The translations under genes and the position numbers were made by a program. Under the pieces are notes generated by a model. The model had not been told where the DNA came from. It made no database searches and saw only the letters and a program-made list of their open reading frames with translations. A DNA stretch of 64,000 bases from Streptomyces cinnabarinus (GTDB lineage Bacteria > Actinomycetota > Actinomycetes > Streptomycetales > Streptomycetaceae): the NCBI RefSeq assembly GCF_027270315.1, contig NZ_CP114413.1, positions 1 through 64,000 of the forward strand, read 5' to 3'. Each line of letters starts with the position of its first letter. Position 1 is the first letter of the stretch. Positions 34,137-43,405 of this stretch are shown here, piece by piece.

Positions 34137-36997
34137 CGGTCTTCACCGACCAACTGGTAGGCGTGGATCCGCAGCTGGAAGGGAAGCTGCAGCGAGATAC
34201 GCGCGACGTCAGCGGCATCGGTGCTCCATCGGGCGTCACCGGGGTCGCTCGGAGGGGCAAGGCTCCCACTCGCTTTTGCGAATCCTGGGTGTCCCGAGTC
34301 CTGCGGAACCTTGGACCAGTCCAGGTCGTGCCATGTGCGGTATTCCGTGGAGGGCACCTCGTCGAACCCGAACCGCAGGCGCTGACAGTTCTCCTGGAAG
34401 ACGATGAACCATCCCGGGCTCTCCCGCGTGGGCCGGTTGCGAAGTGCGTCGCGAGGGATGTCGAACAAGTAGACGCGGGTGGACGGGTCGACGGGGATGA
34501 CCCCCGTCGGGGCTTTCCACCACTCTGTCCCGGATACCGACAGGTGCTGGTCCCCCGGCGGTGGCGCCCAAGCGGGGGCTGCCGAGACGATCACGTCGGG
34601 GAAGCGCCGGATGACCTCACCGCGCACCAGCAGGGCCGTCAGCGCGCCTTCAGCGGAAGTCAGGTGCCGACCGAGGTCACCCGTGGCCCATGCGGAAATC
34701 GGGGGGATGTCCCATTGTCCGTCCGGCCGGGGCCAAAATCGCTTGAAGCCGGTGCCGATGCGGTCCGTCGGATACTCACGCCAGTGCAACTCGCAGTTCA
34801 TCTCATGATTCAGACCCACCAAGAACGCTTCGACGAAGCGGTCGTTGGGGGTGAGCAGCACGGTTCGATCGGCCGGGAACCCTTGCATTCCGGGCAGGAA
34901 CCACTCCGGTGCAGTCTCCAGGAGGTACAGCGCGGTTGGGACAGGGAACAGCGGGTGCATCTGCACAGGGTCCAGTGGCCCTTGCTGTCTGAGGTCCGCC
35001 GGCACCTTCACCCGGTCGGCCAGCCGACGCCCTACCCTCGTGCCCGGCTGCAGCGCCCCAACCACCTGCGTTCGCAGACGAGAGGTGTCCACCCGTACTC
35101 CGTGTGCGGTCATGGCGGAATGGCCGTCGACAAGGCTGTCCGCGACGGCGTGAAGGCTGGTCATAGCCATGGGCAGGTTGTCCATGACGAACGTCTGGAC
35201 TGCGTCCATGTCCCCCCTGGCCAGTGCCAAGGTAGGTAGGTCGTCAGGCAGCTCGGGGAGCTCGGCGTCCCCGCCGGGCGCGCTCAGCACCCGCGCCGTG
35301 TTGGTCATACCGGAGACTGTCACCAGCGCCCGACCGACTATCCGTGCCTTCGCCGCGTTCAGCGCGATGCGGATGTCGGATGCCGTGCCGCCCCCGTCCG
35401 GGGATATGTCGGGCGCCGCCAGATCCGCCGGCACTACAGGGGCCGGCACGGGCACAGTCACGTCTCCGTCCAAGCCGCGCCGTACGAGGTTCTCGACCGG
35501 GGTTCCCATGGCGCGGGCGACTGGTCCGGCAGGGCGCATCAGCCGGGCGAAGGTGCTGGTCGCTACGCCGTTCGGCAGGGCGCTCACCGTGGTTTCGGTG
35601 GCGACAGTCAGGCCAAGGGATGGCGCAGGGCCGCCGCGCAGGCGGGGTGCCACCGGTGCTGTGAACCTCATCAACTCCGCGGTCGTGAGGGGGGCGACAT
35701 GCTTGTCATGGAGCCGTTGGCAGAGGCCGGTGGCGAGTTCGGCGATCGCGCGAAGCCGGTTGGCCTCGCGGGCAGCCCCCAGTTGTTGCCAGGCGGTGGC
35801 CATCAGCGTCTCCTGGCGTGATCGAACGCAGTCGCCGCCGATGCGGGCGGCCAGGCGGGTTGCCGGATCCAAGTTGAGCGCTTCCAACCAGCCCTCTTGC
35901 CCCGGCTCCACCCGATCGCGGTTGACGTGCCGTCCGCCGTACAGCGGCGGGGCCACCGACCCGTTCCCTTCGGCCTGTTCGTCACCGGGGCCAGGCGCGG
36001 CCAGGCCCGCTAGCATGCTGGCCGGCTTGTTCAGATGGTCGCTCAGGAGACGGGTGAGATCGGCGCGCACTTGCGGCGACGCGGTATCGGGCGGAGGGTC
36101 GCCGAACGGTCGCAGCGCTCCCTGAATGTGCAGAATGGCCGACTCCTCGGACAGAGTATGGCCCCGCCACGGCTGTGAGATGTCTGCGGCGCGCGACCCG
36201 AGCGCGTCGACCGTGTCGGGCTCGGCGGGCTTGAGCCGCCTGACCAGTTCCTCGAACCCCTGCTGGTCCCCAGTACGGAACTCCCAATGCAGGTACACCG
36301 GGAGGTTCACGTCGTGTGTCGGATGGATCTCCCAGGCTTTGTCGTACTCGGAGGAGTCGTCCGCTGGGGACGACCCCGTGCGGCCGGCCTGCATTCCGCC
36401 CAGGAAGGCGGGCACCACGCAGGCGCGATAGCCAGTGTTCTCGCGCAGCCGGCGTGGGCACACCAGTCGGGACACCGCGTACCCTGGGGCGCTGCCCGCC
36501 CCCAGGCTGCCGCTGGGACGATCCGTCTCCTGGATGTGGGCCCAGCCCCATGAGTCGTCCAAGTCCGGAAGCTGGTCCGTGCCGACGACAAGTACCGGCA
36601 GTGGCACCCGTGACACGTCCAGGCTGCTGCGATTGGTCTCCACCACGACCAAGACGATCCACGGCGCCAGTCGTCCCTCTCGGCCGTCGCCCTTGTGACT
36701 TGGGCGCGCGGGTGTGAAGAGCCAGGGCAGCTCAGGGGCGGAGAACTCCACGCAGGCGAGGAAGTTCGGCGGACAGTCGGCGGCATCCGGCGCGGGTTCC
36801 ATTCTGCCGATCACCCGGGGGTCGAGGCCGATCACCCCGGACGGGCTGAGCATCCGGAACTCGGGCCCGGTAACAGGTCCTCCCCCGGGCCCATCGAGCA
36901 CAAGGCCCGGATGGAATCGGTCGGAGGGCGCAGAGACGGCTTCCAGGGCCGCCGCGACGGGGCCTTGTGCCCATGAGCGGAACCTGACGCTGGCCAT
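34133..36997 (-). CDS. Large conserved protein of unknown function (954 aa)
   Basis: 954 aa from ATG 36997 (GGAGG ten bases upstream; a TTG three bases earlier is also in frame). The gene overlaps the upstream stop by one base. Characteristic segments are FSAPELPWLFTPARPSHKGD followed by LAPWIVLVVVE (about 90-125), DDSWGWAHIQ, LAARIGGDCVRSRQETLMAT, AWQQLGAAREANRLRAIAEL, and FVEAFLVGLNHEMNCELHWR followed by EYPTDRIGTGFKRFW near the C-terminus. The PWLFTPA and GLNHEM...WREYPTD motifs are shared with uncharacterised proteins from diverse bacteria (from memory). No membrane segments or enzyme motifs. It is flanked by coupled genes and clearly part of one unit. Confidence 0.82.
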   Translation of the reverse strand: MASVRFRSWAQGPVAAALEAVSAPSDRFHPGLVLDGPGGGPVTGPEFRMLSPSGVIGLDPRVIGRMEPAPDAADCPPNFLACVEFSAPELPWLFTPARPSHKGDGREGRLAPWIVLVVVETNRSSLDVSRVPLPVLVVGTDQLPDLDDSWGWAHIQETDRPSGSLGAGSAPGYAVSRLVCPRRLRENTGYRACVVPAFLGGMQAGRTGSSPADDSSEYDKAWEIHPTHDVNLPVYLHWEFRTGDQQGFEELVRRLKPAEPDTVDALGSRAADISQPWRGHTLSEESAILHIQGALRPFGDPPPDTASPQVRADLTRLLSDHLNKPASMLAGLAAPGPGDEQAEGNGSVAPPLYGGRHVNRDRVEPGQEGWLEALNLDPATRLAARIGGDCVRSRQETLMATAWQQLGAAREANRLRAIAELATGLCQRLHDKHVAPLTTAELMRFTAPVAPRLRGGPAPSLGLTVATETTVSALPNGVATSTFARLMRPAGPVARAMGTPVENLVRRGLDGDVTVPVPAPVVPADLAAPDISPDGGGTASDIRIALNAAKARIVGRALVTVSGMTNTARVLSAPGGDAELPELPDDLPTLALARGDMDAVQTFVMDNLPMAMTSLHAVADSLVDGHSAMTAHGVRVDTSRLRTQVVGALQPGTRVGRRLADRVKVPADLRQQGPLDPVQMHPLFPVPTALYLLETAPEWFLPGMQGFPADRTVLLTPNDRFVEAFLVGLNHEMNCELHWREYPTDRIGTGFKRFWPRPDGQWDIPPISAWATGDLGRHLTSAEGALTALLVRGEVIRRFPDVIVSAAPAWAPPPGDQHLSVSGTEWWKAPTGVIPVDPSTRVYLFDIPRDALRNRPTRESPGWFIVFQENCQRLRFGFDEVPSTEYRTWHDLDWSKVPQDSGHPGFAKASGSLAPPSDPGDARWSTDAADVARISLQLPFQLRIHAYQLVGEDR

Positions 36998-38964
36998 CAA
37001 TCCTCAACCTCCCATGCCTCCACAATGGTCCGGACGGGCGAGCCCGGCCGGGGCGCCGACGTACCGGTTACCGCCCCGTGGAAAGGCATGGCGTCCATCA
37101 TCAGTCCGGCGTGCCCGTCGGAGAGCGGTGCGAGTGACCAGGCCTCGACCGGCCTGACCGGCTGTGCCGTATGGACGGTGACCCGCCCGTTCGGACGCCA
37201 CCACCACCGTTCGTGGTCGGCCCGCAGCGCAGCCGCTACCTCGGCTGCCTTGGCCAGCACGAGGGGAATCTTCACCACCATGACGTGCAGTGCGTCGACG
37301 CGCAGGTCCGGTCCGAGTGCGCCACCCAACGTGGACGCCTCCACGGTCAGCTCATCCTCCTTGCCGTCCGGAGCATTGAGCTGGCTGGCGGTCAACCGCC
37401 GCCCTGAGGGGTAGTCGCGGTATGCCCCGCCACTGAGTTGTTCGTCCTCGGCGAGGGACTTGAACTGGCCAGGCGCAAAGCGGTCCTTCACCTCGATGGT
37501 CGGCAGATCGGAATCACCATTGCCCAGAGTCACCGCCGAGATGTCCCACATCTGCGGGGGCACGGACTCTCTGCCAAAGCGCTCGATCTCCGTTCTCAGC
37601 GGAACAATCTGCTGGCGGACGGTCATTGTTCCCTGGGGATGCACCAGTTTGCCGTCGCCGAGCAGACGGTTGGCCTCCGGCGTAAGGACGACGGGAGAGA
37701 GGGCTGGGTCTGGTGGGTGCGTGGCCCAAGCCCGGGGCTGTTCCAGCTCATCGGTCAGGAGCGCCCCAATGTCGACAGGATCCTGCGGCAGGGGCGGAGC
37801 GGATCCCCACGTGGTGTCGAAGTCGAACGACACGCTGAACAGGAACAGATCGATCGAGCCGCGTCCACGGGCGTGCCAAGGTGTGGGCCCTTCCAGCAGG
37901 AGGTCCAGATGAACTCCCATCAAGCTCTTGCCAAGAACCCGTACGGAGACTCCGGCGTGCAGCTGGGCAGTGAACGCAAGGTGCGGACGCCACTGCGCCA
38001 GGACGTCAAGCGCGAGATGACCGCTGAGGCCGCAGCGTGCAATCTGGGCCTGGAAATCGATCCGCGCCCCGAACTGGACAGTGTTGGTGGTCAGGGCTAG
38101 ATACGCCTGGCACCGGAACGTCATCAAAGGACTGGGACTCAGGTTCATCGCCACCCGGCGCAACTCCGGGACGCCGACCGGCACCGGGAATTGTGGATGA
38201 AAGCCTCCGGCGGACAGGACGAATGCGGCGTCCCGACCACCCCGTGTGAGCAGACACACCTCGCCTGACAGCCGGACTCCGGCAATGCGTGAGCCGGTCA
38301 GCGCGGCGGTGATCATCATGCTGGGCTGCACGGGGTCGAACTGGCCCAGGAATTCGGCGCGCAGCTCCACGATGGGGGCCTGCTCCGGTATCAGCACGGA
38401 CAGCGATCCGATCACGGACAGCCGCACCGGGTCGGGCAGTTCAATCAGCGCAGCGAGCTTGGCAGAGACAAGGGCGTGGCCCCATGTCGCCTCGAACATC
38501 GGCCCGATCACATTGCGTCCGCGTGAACGGGGGAACACTGCGAGCACCGCCGGCACGCGCTGCTCGGCCGTTGCCGTGTCGGGGGGAAACAGAAGGTCTC
38601 CGGCGGTCCCGTTCAGCACCACTCGAGCCAGAGCAACACGATCGACGGCGTGTCCTACGCCGACGACACCCCCGAGGCGCCGGAGCGCGAAGCCCAGTCC
38701 GACCTGGACCCCAGGAGGCGGGAAAACAAGTCCCATCACGAGCAGGAAGGTGGAGTCCTCAGCTCGACTTCCAGTGGTGAACTGCCCGAAAGCGTTCACC
38801 GAGACCGGCGGAAGCGTCACGTCCAGCAGTCCTTGATAGCGGTCTTCTCCGACCGATCTGAACCGCCCTGTTCCTTGGACAACCGGCGCGTGGAGATGAA
38901 CATCGGCCCGCGCTGAGTCCGTTACCACGGTGAGCAGTCCCCCACCGCACTCTATGACTCGCAC
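36997..38964 (-). CDS. DUF6603-like protein, first gene of the four-gene unit
   Basis: 655 aa from GTG 38964, with GAGGAGG upstream on the minus strand. The first 400 residues are a beta-rich array: VQVGLGFALRRLGGVVGVGH, NVIGPMFEATWGHALVSAKL, DPVRLSVIGSLSVLIPEQAP, FVLSAGGFHPQFPVP and GKSLMGVHLDLLLEGPTPWH. These resemble DUF6603 as I remember it (LGGVVGV..., the GGFHP.F motif, LTSNTVQFGA, GPTPWHA.G). The strand-rich repeats suggest a barrel or solenoid, possibly membrane- or surface-associated, yet no signal peptide is present. The last 250 residues are polar and less distinctive. It begins the operon and faces a 430-bp regulatory region shared with the divergent gene at 39398. Confidence 0.8.
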   Translation of the reverse strand: MRVIECGGGLLTVVTDSARADVHLHAPVVQGTGRFRSVGEDRYQGLLDVTLPPVSVNAFGQFTTGSRAEDSTFLLVMGLVFPPPGVQVGLGFALRRLGGVVGVGHAVDRVALARVVLNGTAGDLLFPPDTATAEQRVPAVLAVFPRSRGRNVIGPMFEATWGHALVSAKLAALIELPDPVRLSVIGSLSVLIPEQAPIVELRAEFLGQFDPVQPSMMITAALTGSRIAGVRLSGEVCLLTRGGRDAAFVLSAGGFHPQFPVPVGVPELRRVAMNLSPSPLMTFRCQAYLALTTNTVQFGARIDFQAQIARCGLSGHLALDVLAQWRPHLAFTAQLHAGVSVRVLGKSLMGVHLDLLLEGPTPWHARGRGSIDLFLFSVSFDFDTTWGSAPPLPQDPVDIGALLTDELEQPRAWATHPPDPALSPVVLTPEANRLLGDGKLVHPQGTMTVRQQIVPLRTEIERFGRESVPPQMWDISAVTLGNGDSDLPTIEVKDRFAPGQFKSLAEDEQLSGGAYRDYPSGRRLTASQLNAPDGKEDELTVEASTLGGALGPDLRVDALHVMVVKIPLVLAKAAEVAAALRADHERWWWRPNGRVTVHTAQPVRPVEAWSLAPLSDGHAGLMMDAMPFHGAVTGTSAPRPGSPVRTIVEAWEVED

Positions 38965-39397
38965 GATCCGCCTCCTCGTCGAGGCGTAGTTGCACTTGCC
39001 CTTCCATCATCACACGTTGCTCGGCGATCCGCATATTTCCAGTGCAGGTAGCTGTTGTTGAGAGGTAGTTGACGGTGTGACAGCTGAAAGGTAAATCGCA
39101 GGTACCACCCAATTAGGGACAGCCTATGAACCCTCAGATGAGCCAAGAGGCCGGAACGCAGAGTCAATCGATACCTACGCCACGTGCCCAGGACAGCAAG
39201 TCGCACAATCGCTGCAGAGGGCTGCCAAGTTGCACATCTCACCTCCTGCGCAATCCTGGTTAAAGGGAGCACAAGTCCCCTTTGGAGTCTCGGATTTAAG
39301 GACAGAACGTCCACGCTTCAATTGGTGCTGATGCCACTGTCAGCGCCCATTCTGTAGTGGTGCACGGCCACTTTTAGACGAGAGAGGGTGTGGCAGC
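38965..39397. other. Divergent regulatory region
   Basis: About 430 bp between the operon start at 38964 and the rightward gene at 39398. It is visibly more AT-rich than its surroundings, as expected for promoters. A short rightward frame (39126-39263, 45 codons, MNPQMSQEAGTQSQSIPTPR...) is possible but unsupported. An AAAGGG / CCCTTT inverted repeat lies near 39262-39283. Confidence 0.4.
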
Positions 39398-39904
39398 ATG
39401 GCGACTGCGACGATTCTCAACGTGTACTGCGTGCGGCCTTCCAGTGGGACCGATGAGGCTGTCAACGAAGCAGTTCTCAATGCCCTCGCCAACTTGTCCG
39501 GCAGCCTTCCGTTCGGTGAAGTCGGCGCGAGTATAGAGGAGTTCCTCGGTTCGCTGCCCGAGGTCATCACGGCCATCGACACTGCGGGCGATTACCCGGA
39601 TGACTTCTTCCTGACCACGTCGACCGACGGCGCATTGTCGAACGGAATCTGGCCTCTCGACGATGACAGTGAGCCGACGACCGTCCCTCTGCGGGCATCC
39701 CAGTCCAGTGAGCCCTACACCGATGTGTCGGTGGGTGGAACCCAGAACCTCTCCCTCTGGGATCGGGACCCTTTCCCCAGCGGTAACGACCACTTGGGCG
39801 CAATCCAGTTGCTGGGCACCGAGGCCGGCGAAGGGGAAAAGATCAAGCTGGCCAAGAACAGCGTCCATGGGTCGGCCTACTACGTGACGTACAGGGTCGA
39901 GTGA
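39398..39904 (+). CDS. Small beta-rich protein divergent from the four-gene unit
   Basis: 168 aa from ATG 39398, with GAGAGAGG upstream. Acidic, no Cys except Cys11, no signal peptide. The N-terminal half is partly helical (DEAVNEAVLNALANLSG, EEFLGSLPEVITAID). The C-terminal half (SLWDRDPFPSGNDHLGAIQL, then GSAYYVTYRVE) follows the pattern of small beta-sandwich modules (LYDRD...DDLLG...; ...Y.V.YRVE) found in uncharacterised proteins. Position and divergence suggest shared regulation with the DUF6603 operon. Function is unknown. Confidence 0.7.
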   Translation: MATATILNVYCVRPSSGTDEAVNEAVLNALANLSGSLPFGEVGASIEEFLGSLPEVITAIDTAGDYPDDFFLTTSTDGALSNGIWPLDDDSEPTTVPLRASQSSEPYTDVSVGGTQNLSLWDRDPFPSGNDHLGAIQLLGTEAGEGEKIKLAKNSVHGSAYYVTYRVE

Positions 39905-40376
39905 GAGTTGAGCCTGGGAGGATTTCCCCCTTTCGGCCACGCCCCATCGCGAGCCGGGCCCACTCAGCTCTGCAAGCGAAAAACCGTTGCGGCGGTTGCG
40001 CAGCCGGCAGCACAGAAATCCCGGCTCGCCGATGGCGACAACGCACACAACCGATGATCACGCGCGCAGTCTGGACTTGTTGCATGCCCATCGCCCCCAG
40101 CCTCGCAAGTGGCAGGAGGTTCGTTTGCCGCGCTAACGGGTCCCGCTGAGCTCTCCCCGCACCGGGGGCAGTGTTCCACGGACATTCCGCGGCAGCCGAC
40201 CCCCGGCCCAGCCAGTTGGTGTCGCTTCGGTCGATCCTGAGGCGGACGGCGGCGGCAACACGCCGCCAGCAAGGTAGACCAGGGCTAACTCGGCTGCCCT
40301 AACAAGTTTGCCGACTGTGAGTGGGTCTGGCTTGCTGGAGGGAGTCGTTGCTGACCGATGAGAGAACGGTGACGTG
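39905..40376. other. Gene-free stretch, nothing recognised
   Basis: 470 bp between two rightward genes. No convincing frame, repeat or terminator was seen. It presumably holds the promoter of the 40377-43354 unit. Confidence 0.4.
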
Positions 40377-40838
40377 ATGCTCAAGTACGAGGAGGTGCTG
40401 GAACTGCTTGCCGACAGGCCTGAAGCCACCAGAACCTATCCCGTAGCGTCGGATCTCCTGAGGAGACTTCCGCTGGACACTTCGCCCCACTTGAGGGCGA
40501 TGGACGAGGGCGAGACACAAGAACTGGCTGACCACCTTGAGGTGCCCGCGGCAGCCATCGAAGGGCCCTTGAGGGTAGTCGATGTCAAATGCTCGTACTG
40601 CGATCGTGTCATTACGTTTCTCGATTTCGTCAAGACAGCAATCGATGACGGGCAACACGATCTCGCTCAGCTCCGCGAGGTTCTCACTGGCCGCAATGGT
40701 GCTTGGATCACTATTCGCGGCCGCGACGGTGGTCGTCCCGTCCGGTGTGCGGGGTGTGACCGCACCGTTGACGTGACCAGACGTAAGGGAGGCGGAGAGT
40801 ACTCGGAATACTCATCCGGCTCCTACGCCTATGCCTGA
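40377..40838 (+). CDS. Zinc-ribbon-like protein with a Tyr/Ser/Gly-rich tail
   Basis: 153 aa from ATG 40377 (a GTG three bases upstream is equally possible). Two CxxC knuckles, C72/C75 (CSYC) and C124/C127 (CAGC), are set about 50 residues apart, so a four-Cys zinc ribbon is likely. The N-terminal 70 residues are helical (YEEVLELLADRPEATR, GETQELADHLEVP). The last 14 residues after the ribbon (EYSEYSSGSYAYA) are low-complexity and end in alternating aromatic and small residues. It starts the acyltransferase/ACP/ketosynthase operon, 12 bases before the next gene. Whether it is a regulator, carrier-binding factor or modified substrate cannot be told. Confidence 0.7.
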   Translation: MLKYEEVLELLADRPEATRTYPVASDLLRRLPLDTSPHLRAMDEGETQELADHLEVPAAAIEGPLRVVDVKCSYCDRVITFLDFVKTAIDDGQHDLAQLREVLTGRNGAWITIRGRDGGRPVRCAGCDRTVDVTRRKGGGEYSEYSSGSYAYA

Positions 40839-40850
40839 GGACGGTGTGCT

Positions 40851-41834
40851 GTGGCCAGCCACGCCCCGGAAGGCCCCTTGTGGATCTTTGCAGGGCAGGG
40901 GTCACGGCAGTGGATCGACTTGGCAGGCTCGCGGAGAGCCCAAGCACTGGTGCACGATTTGATCGACGTGACGGGCGCGGATCCCGCCAGCGGGGAAATG
41001 GAGTCCTCTCGGTACTCGCCCGAGCTGCAGCCGGCCCTTCTGTCTATTGCGCATGGGTTGGCGCAAGCATGCCAGGAGCGGGGCGTGAGGCCGGGAGGTG
41101 TCTTGGGACACAGCTTCGGCGAGTATGCCGCTCTTGTGGTGGCTGGATCACTCTCCTTCGACGATGCCATCGGCCTTGCCGCCACACGAGGACGGGCGAT
41201 GGCCCGCCTGGCCGACGGGTCCGGCTCCATGCTTGCTGTCATCGGGCTACCGGACACGATCGTGTCCCAAGTCCGTGGTGAGTTGCGGGAAGGCGGTCGG
41301 GCAATACATATCGCGGCCTACAACAGTTCGACTCAGACCGTGTTGAGCGGGGAAGCGGATGCGCTCCCTGAGGCCGCGTCACGCTGTCGCTCACTGGGCG
41401 CGAAGCGTACCCGTATCCTCCAGGTCCCTTTCGCGGCCCACTCGCCGTTCATGACTTCTGTCAGGGAACAGCTCGTGGATCAGCTGCAGAAAGTGTCCGT
41501 TGCCAAACCGACCGTTCCATTTTACTCAACAGTGACAGGGGCGTTTACAACCGACCCGACGGAGATCCGTGAACTCCTACTGCGCGGGGTGACGGACCCC
41601 GTTCGTTTTCGACAAGCAGTCGTGACAGCTCTCCGCCAGGGCTACGAAACGGTCGTGGAAATCGGATCAGCATGGCCACCCACCCTGCTCGGCTTCGTGC
41701 GGGACATCTCCCGCGATGATCTCCCAGGGCGCAGGACTCCGCTTCTGTCGGCTGTCACGACGGATGATGATGCCCCGAACGGCCGACTTTTCACCTCGTC
41801 AAGTGTTCTCGAAACGTCCCGTGATGGATCCTGA
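40851..41834 (+). CDS. Stand-alone malonyl-CoA:ACP-type acyltransferase
   Basis: 327 aa from GTG 40851. FabD/AT fold with the FAGQGSR oxyanion loop (13-19), nucleophile Ser88 in GHSFGEYAAL, the family arginine in TRGRAM, and the catalytic His197 in PFAAHSPFM. It transfers an acyl group from CoA to the phosphopantetheine of an ACP. The residues before His197 (FAAH) are neither the HAFH of malonyl- nor the YASH of methylmalonyl-specific polyketide domains, so the substrate is open. The ACP gene follows by 39 bp. The unusually long Ser/Asp-rich C-terminus has no known role. Confidence 0.88.
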   Translation: MASHAPEGPLWIFAGQGSRQWIDLAGSRRAQALVHDLIDVTGADPASGEMESSRYSPELQPALLSIAHGLAQACQERGVRPGGVLGHSFGEYAALVVAGSLSFDDAIGLAATRGRAMARLADGSGSMLAVIGLPDTIVSQVRGELREGGRAIHIAAYNSSTQTVLSGEADALPEAASRCRSLGAKRTRILQVPFAAHSPFMTSVREQLVDQLQKVSVAKPTVPFYSTVTGAFTTDPTEIRELLLRGVTDPVRFRQAVVTALRQGYETVVEIGSAWPPTLLGFVRDISRDDLPGRRTPLLSAVTTDDDAPNGRLFTSSSVLETSRDGS

Positions 41835-41873
41835 TCGCACACCGCTGGAACCGAGACGGGATGAGGTTCACCG

Positions 41874-42131
41874 ATGACCGATGTCAGCCACGAAGCCATC
41901 ATGCAGCAGGTGGTTACCGCGCTCGCCGACGACATGAGAATCCCACGAGAGAAGATCAAAGCAGATTCTCATGTCTTCAACGACCTTGGCATGGATTCGG
42001 TGGACCTCTTGAGTGCCGTCACCCTGCTTGAGGAAAAGTTCAACGTGACCATCCTTGACGAAGAAACCCAGCACATGTTCGTGGTGAAGGACATCGTCGG
42101 GATCATCCAAAACAAGCTGAGCAGGCCGTGA
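41874..42131 (+). CDS. Acyl carrier protein
   Basis: 85 aa from ATG 41874. The phosphopantetheine attachment Ser42 lies in DLGMDSVDLLSAV, the usual D-S-(L/V)-D-L setting. Helix 2 and the acidic surface (LLEEKFNVTILDEE) are intact. It would carry acyl intermediates between the neighbouring acyltransferase and ketosynthase. The four-base overlap (GTGA) with the ketosynthase start indicates coupled translation. Sequence is closer to polyketide or discrete ACPs than to the core FAS ACP, but this is a visual impression. Confidence 0.92.
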   Translation: MTDVSHEAIMQQVVTALADDMRIPREKIKADSHVFNDLGMDSVDLLSAVTLLEEKFNVTILDEETQHMFVVKDIVGIIQNKLSRP

Positions 42132-43354
42132 GACGAGTCGTGGTGACAGGCATAGGGCCTGTCACGCCGGTCGGCATAGGGCGGGAGCAATTCTGGACTT
42201 CGCTGGTAGCCGGTCTGTCCGGGATCGATCACCTTACTCGGTTCGACGCCTCGGGACTGGACTCACGAATCGCCGGTCAGGTCAAGGATTTCGAGCACTC
42301 CGCCTCCTTGGACCCGCAGCGAGCCTGTAAGGCGGAGCGTTTCACCCACTTTGCCTTCGAAGCCTCTCGCCTGGCTCTGATGGACGCGAACCTGCACATC
42401 GACGATGTGGACCGCGGCCGGGCCGGTGTTGTCGTCGGCTGCGCGTACGGCGGAATCTCCCGTATCGAAAAAGAGGTCGTGAAGCTCGCCGCCAAGGGAC
42501 CAAGGGCAGTACCGCCGCAGATCAGCCTCACGTGCAGCGCCAATGCTGCGGCGGCCTTCGTCTCGATGGAGCTCGGGTCGACCGGACCGACCGAGAGCAT
42601 CGCCTCCGGTTGCGCCTCAGGAGCCCACGCAGTGAGCCGTGGATCGGACCTGATCAGATCAGGGAAAGCCGATGTCGTTCTGGCCGGTGGGACCGACGCG
42701 CCGTTGACCTTGTTGTGCATGGCGAGCTTCTGCTCCGCTCGGGCACTGTCCAAGCGAAACGACGCCCCTGCAGCCGCCTCCCGTCCTTTCGACCAAGCCC
42801 GAGACGGCTTTGTGTTCAGCGAGGGAGCGGTCGTCCTGGTCTTGGAAAGACTCGACTTCGCCCTCGCACGTGGAGCACCGATCTTGGCCGAACTCCTTGG
42901 CTACGGTCATTCCGCGGACGCCCACAATTGGGCCGCACCCCATCCAGAAGGACAAGGCGCCGTGCAGGCTATGGAGTCCGCCCTGAGATGTGCCGATATC
43001 ACGCACGCCGACATAGGCTATGTCAACGCCCACGCGGCTTCGACCCTCCTCGGAGACCGCGCTGAGGCAAAGGCCATCGAGAAAGTCTTCCAACAAGACC
43101 CGCCCCTGGTGTCGTCCACCAAGTCGATGACGGGGCACCTGCTGGGCGCCGCGGGAGCGCTCGAAGCGGCAGCCACGGTTCTCGCTGTTCATACAGAACA
43201 ACTGCCGCCCACGATCAACGCCGAATCACTCGACCCAGAATGTGGTGTGGAGGTGATCGCCAACCACAAGCGGCACGAAAAGGTGGACGCCGCCATGTCC
43301 AACTCCTTCGGTGTTGGTGGCATCAACGCATCGCTCGTGGTGGGCAGGTACTGA
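42128..43354 (+). CDS. FabF-like ketosynthase
   Basis: 408 aa from GTG 42128. A beta-ketoacyl-ACP synthase II-type enzyme with catalytic Cys162 in IASGCASGAHAV, His302 in VNAHAASTLLGD, Lys332 and His337 in STKSMTGHLLG, and the C-terminal NSFGVGGINASLV. It should be active, but the first His motif is AHAAST instead of the near-invariant AHGTST, an uncommon variant. It condenses ACP-bound acyl units. No ketoreductase, dehydratase or chain-length partner is in the window, so alone this set could make only a short beta-keto product or prime another pathway. Confidence 0.9.
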   Translation: MRRVVVTGIGPVTPVGIGREQFWTSLVAGLSGIDHLTRFDASGLDSRIAGQVKDFEHSASLDPQRACKAERFTHFAFEASRLALMDANLHIDDVDRGRAGVVVGCAYGGISRIEKEVVKLAAKGPRAVPPQISLTCSANAAAAFVSMELGSTGPTESIASGCASGAHAVSRGSDLIRSGKADVVLAGGTDAPLTLLCMASFCSARALSKRNDAPAAASRPFDQARDGFVFSEGAVVLVLERLDFALARGAPILAELLGYGHSADAHNWAAPHPEGQGAVQAMESALRCADITHADIGYVNAHAASTLLGDRAEAKAIEKVFQQDPPLVSSTKSMTGHLLGAAGALEAAATVLAVHTEQLPPTINAESLDPECGVEVIANHKRHEKVDAAMSNSFGVGGINASLVVGRY

Positions 43355-43405
43355 GATGACAGACCGGCTGCCGCCGCCTCAGCAGAATGGTACGGCCGCC
43401 GTCTA

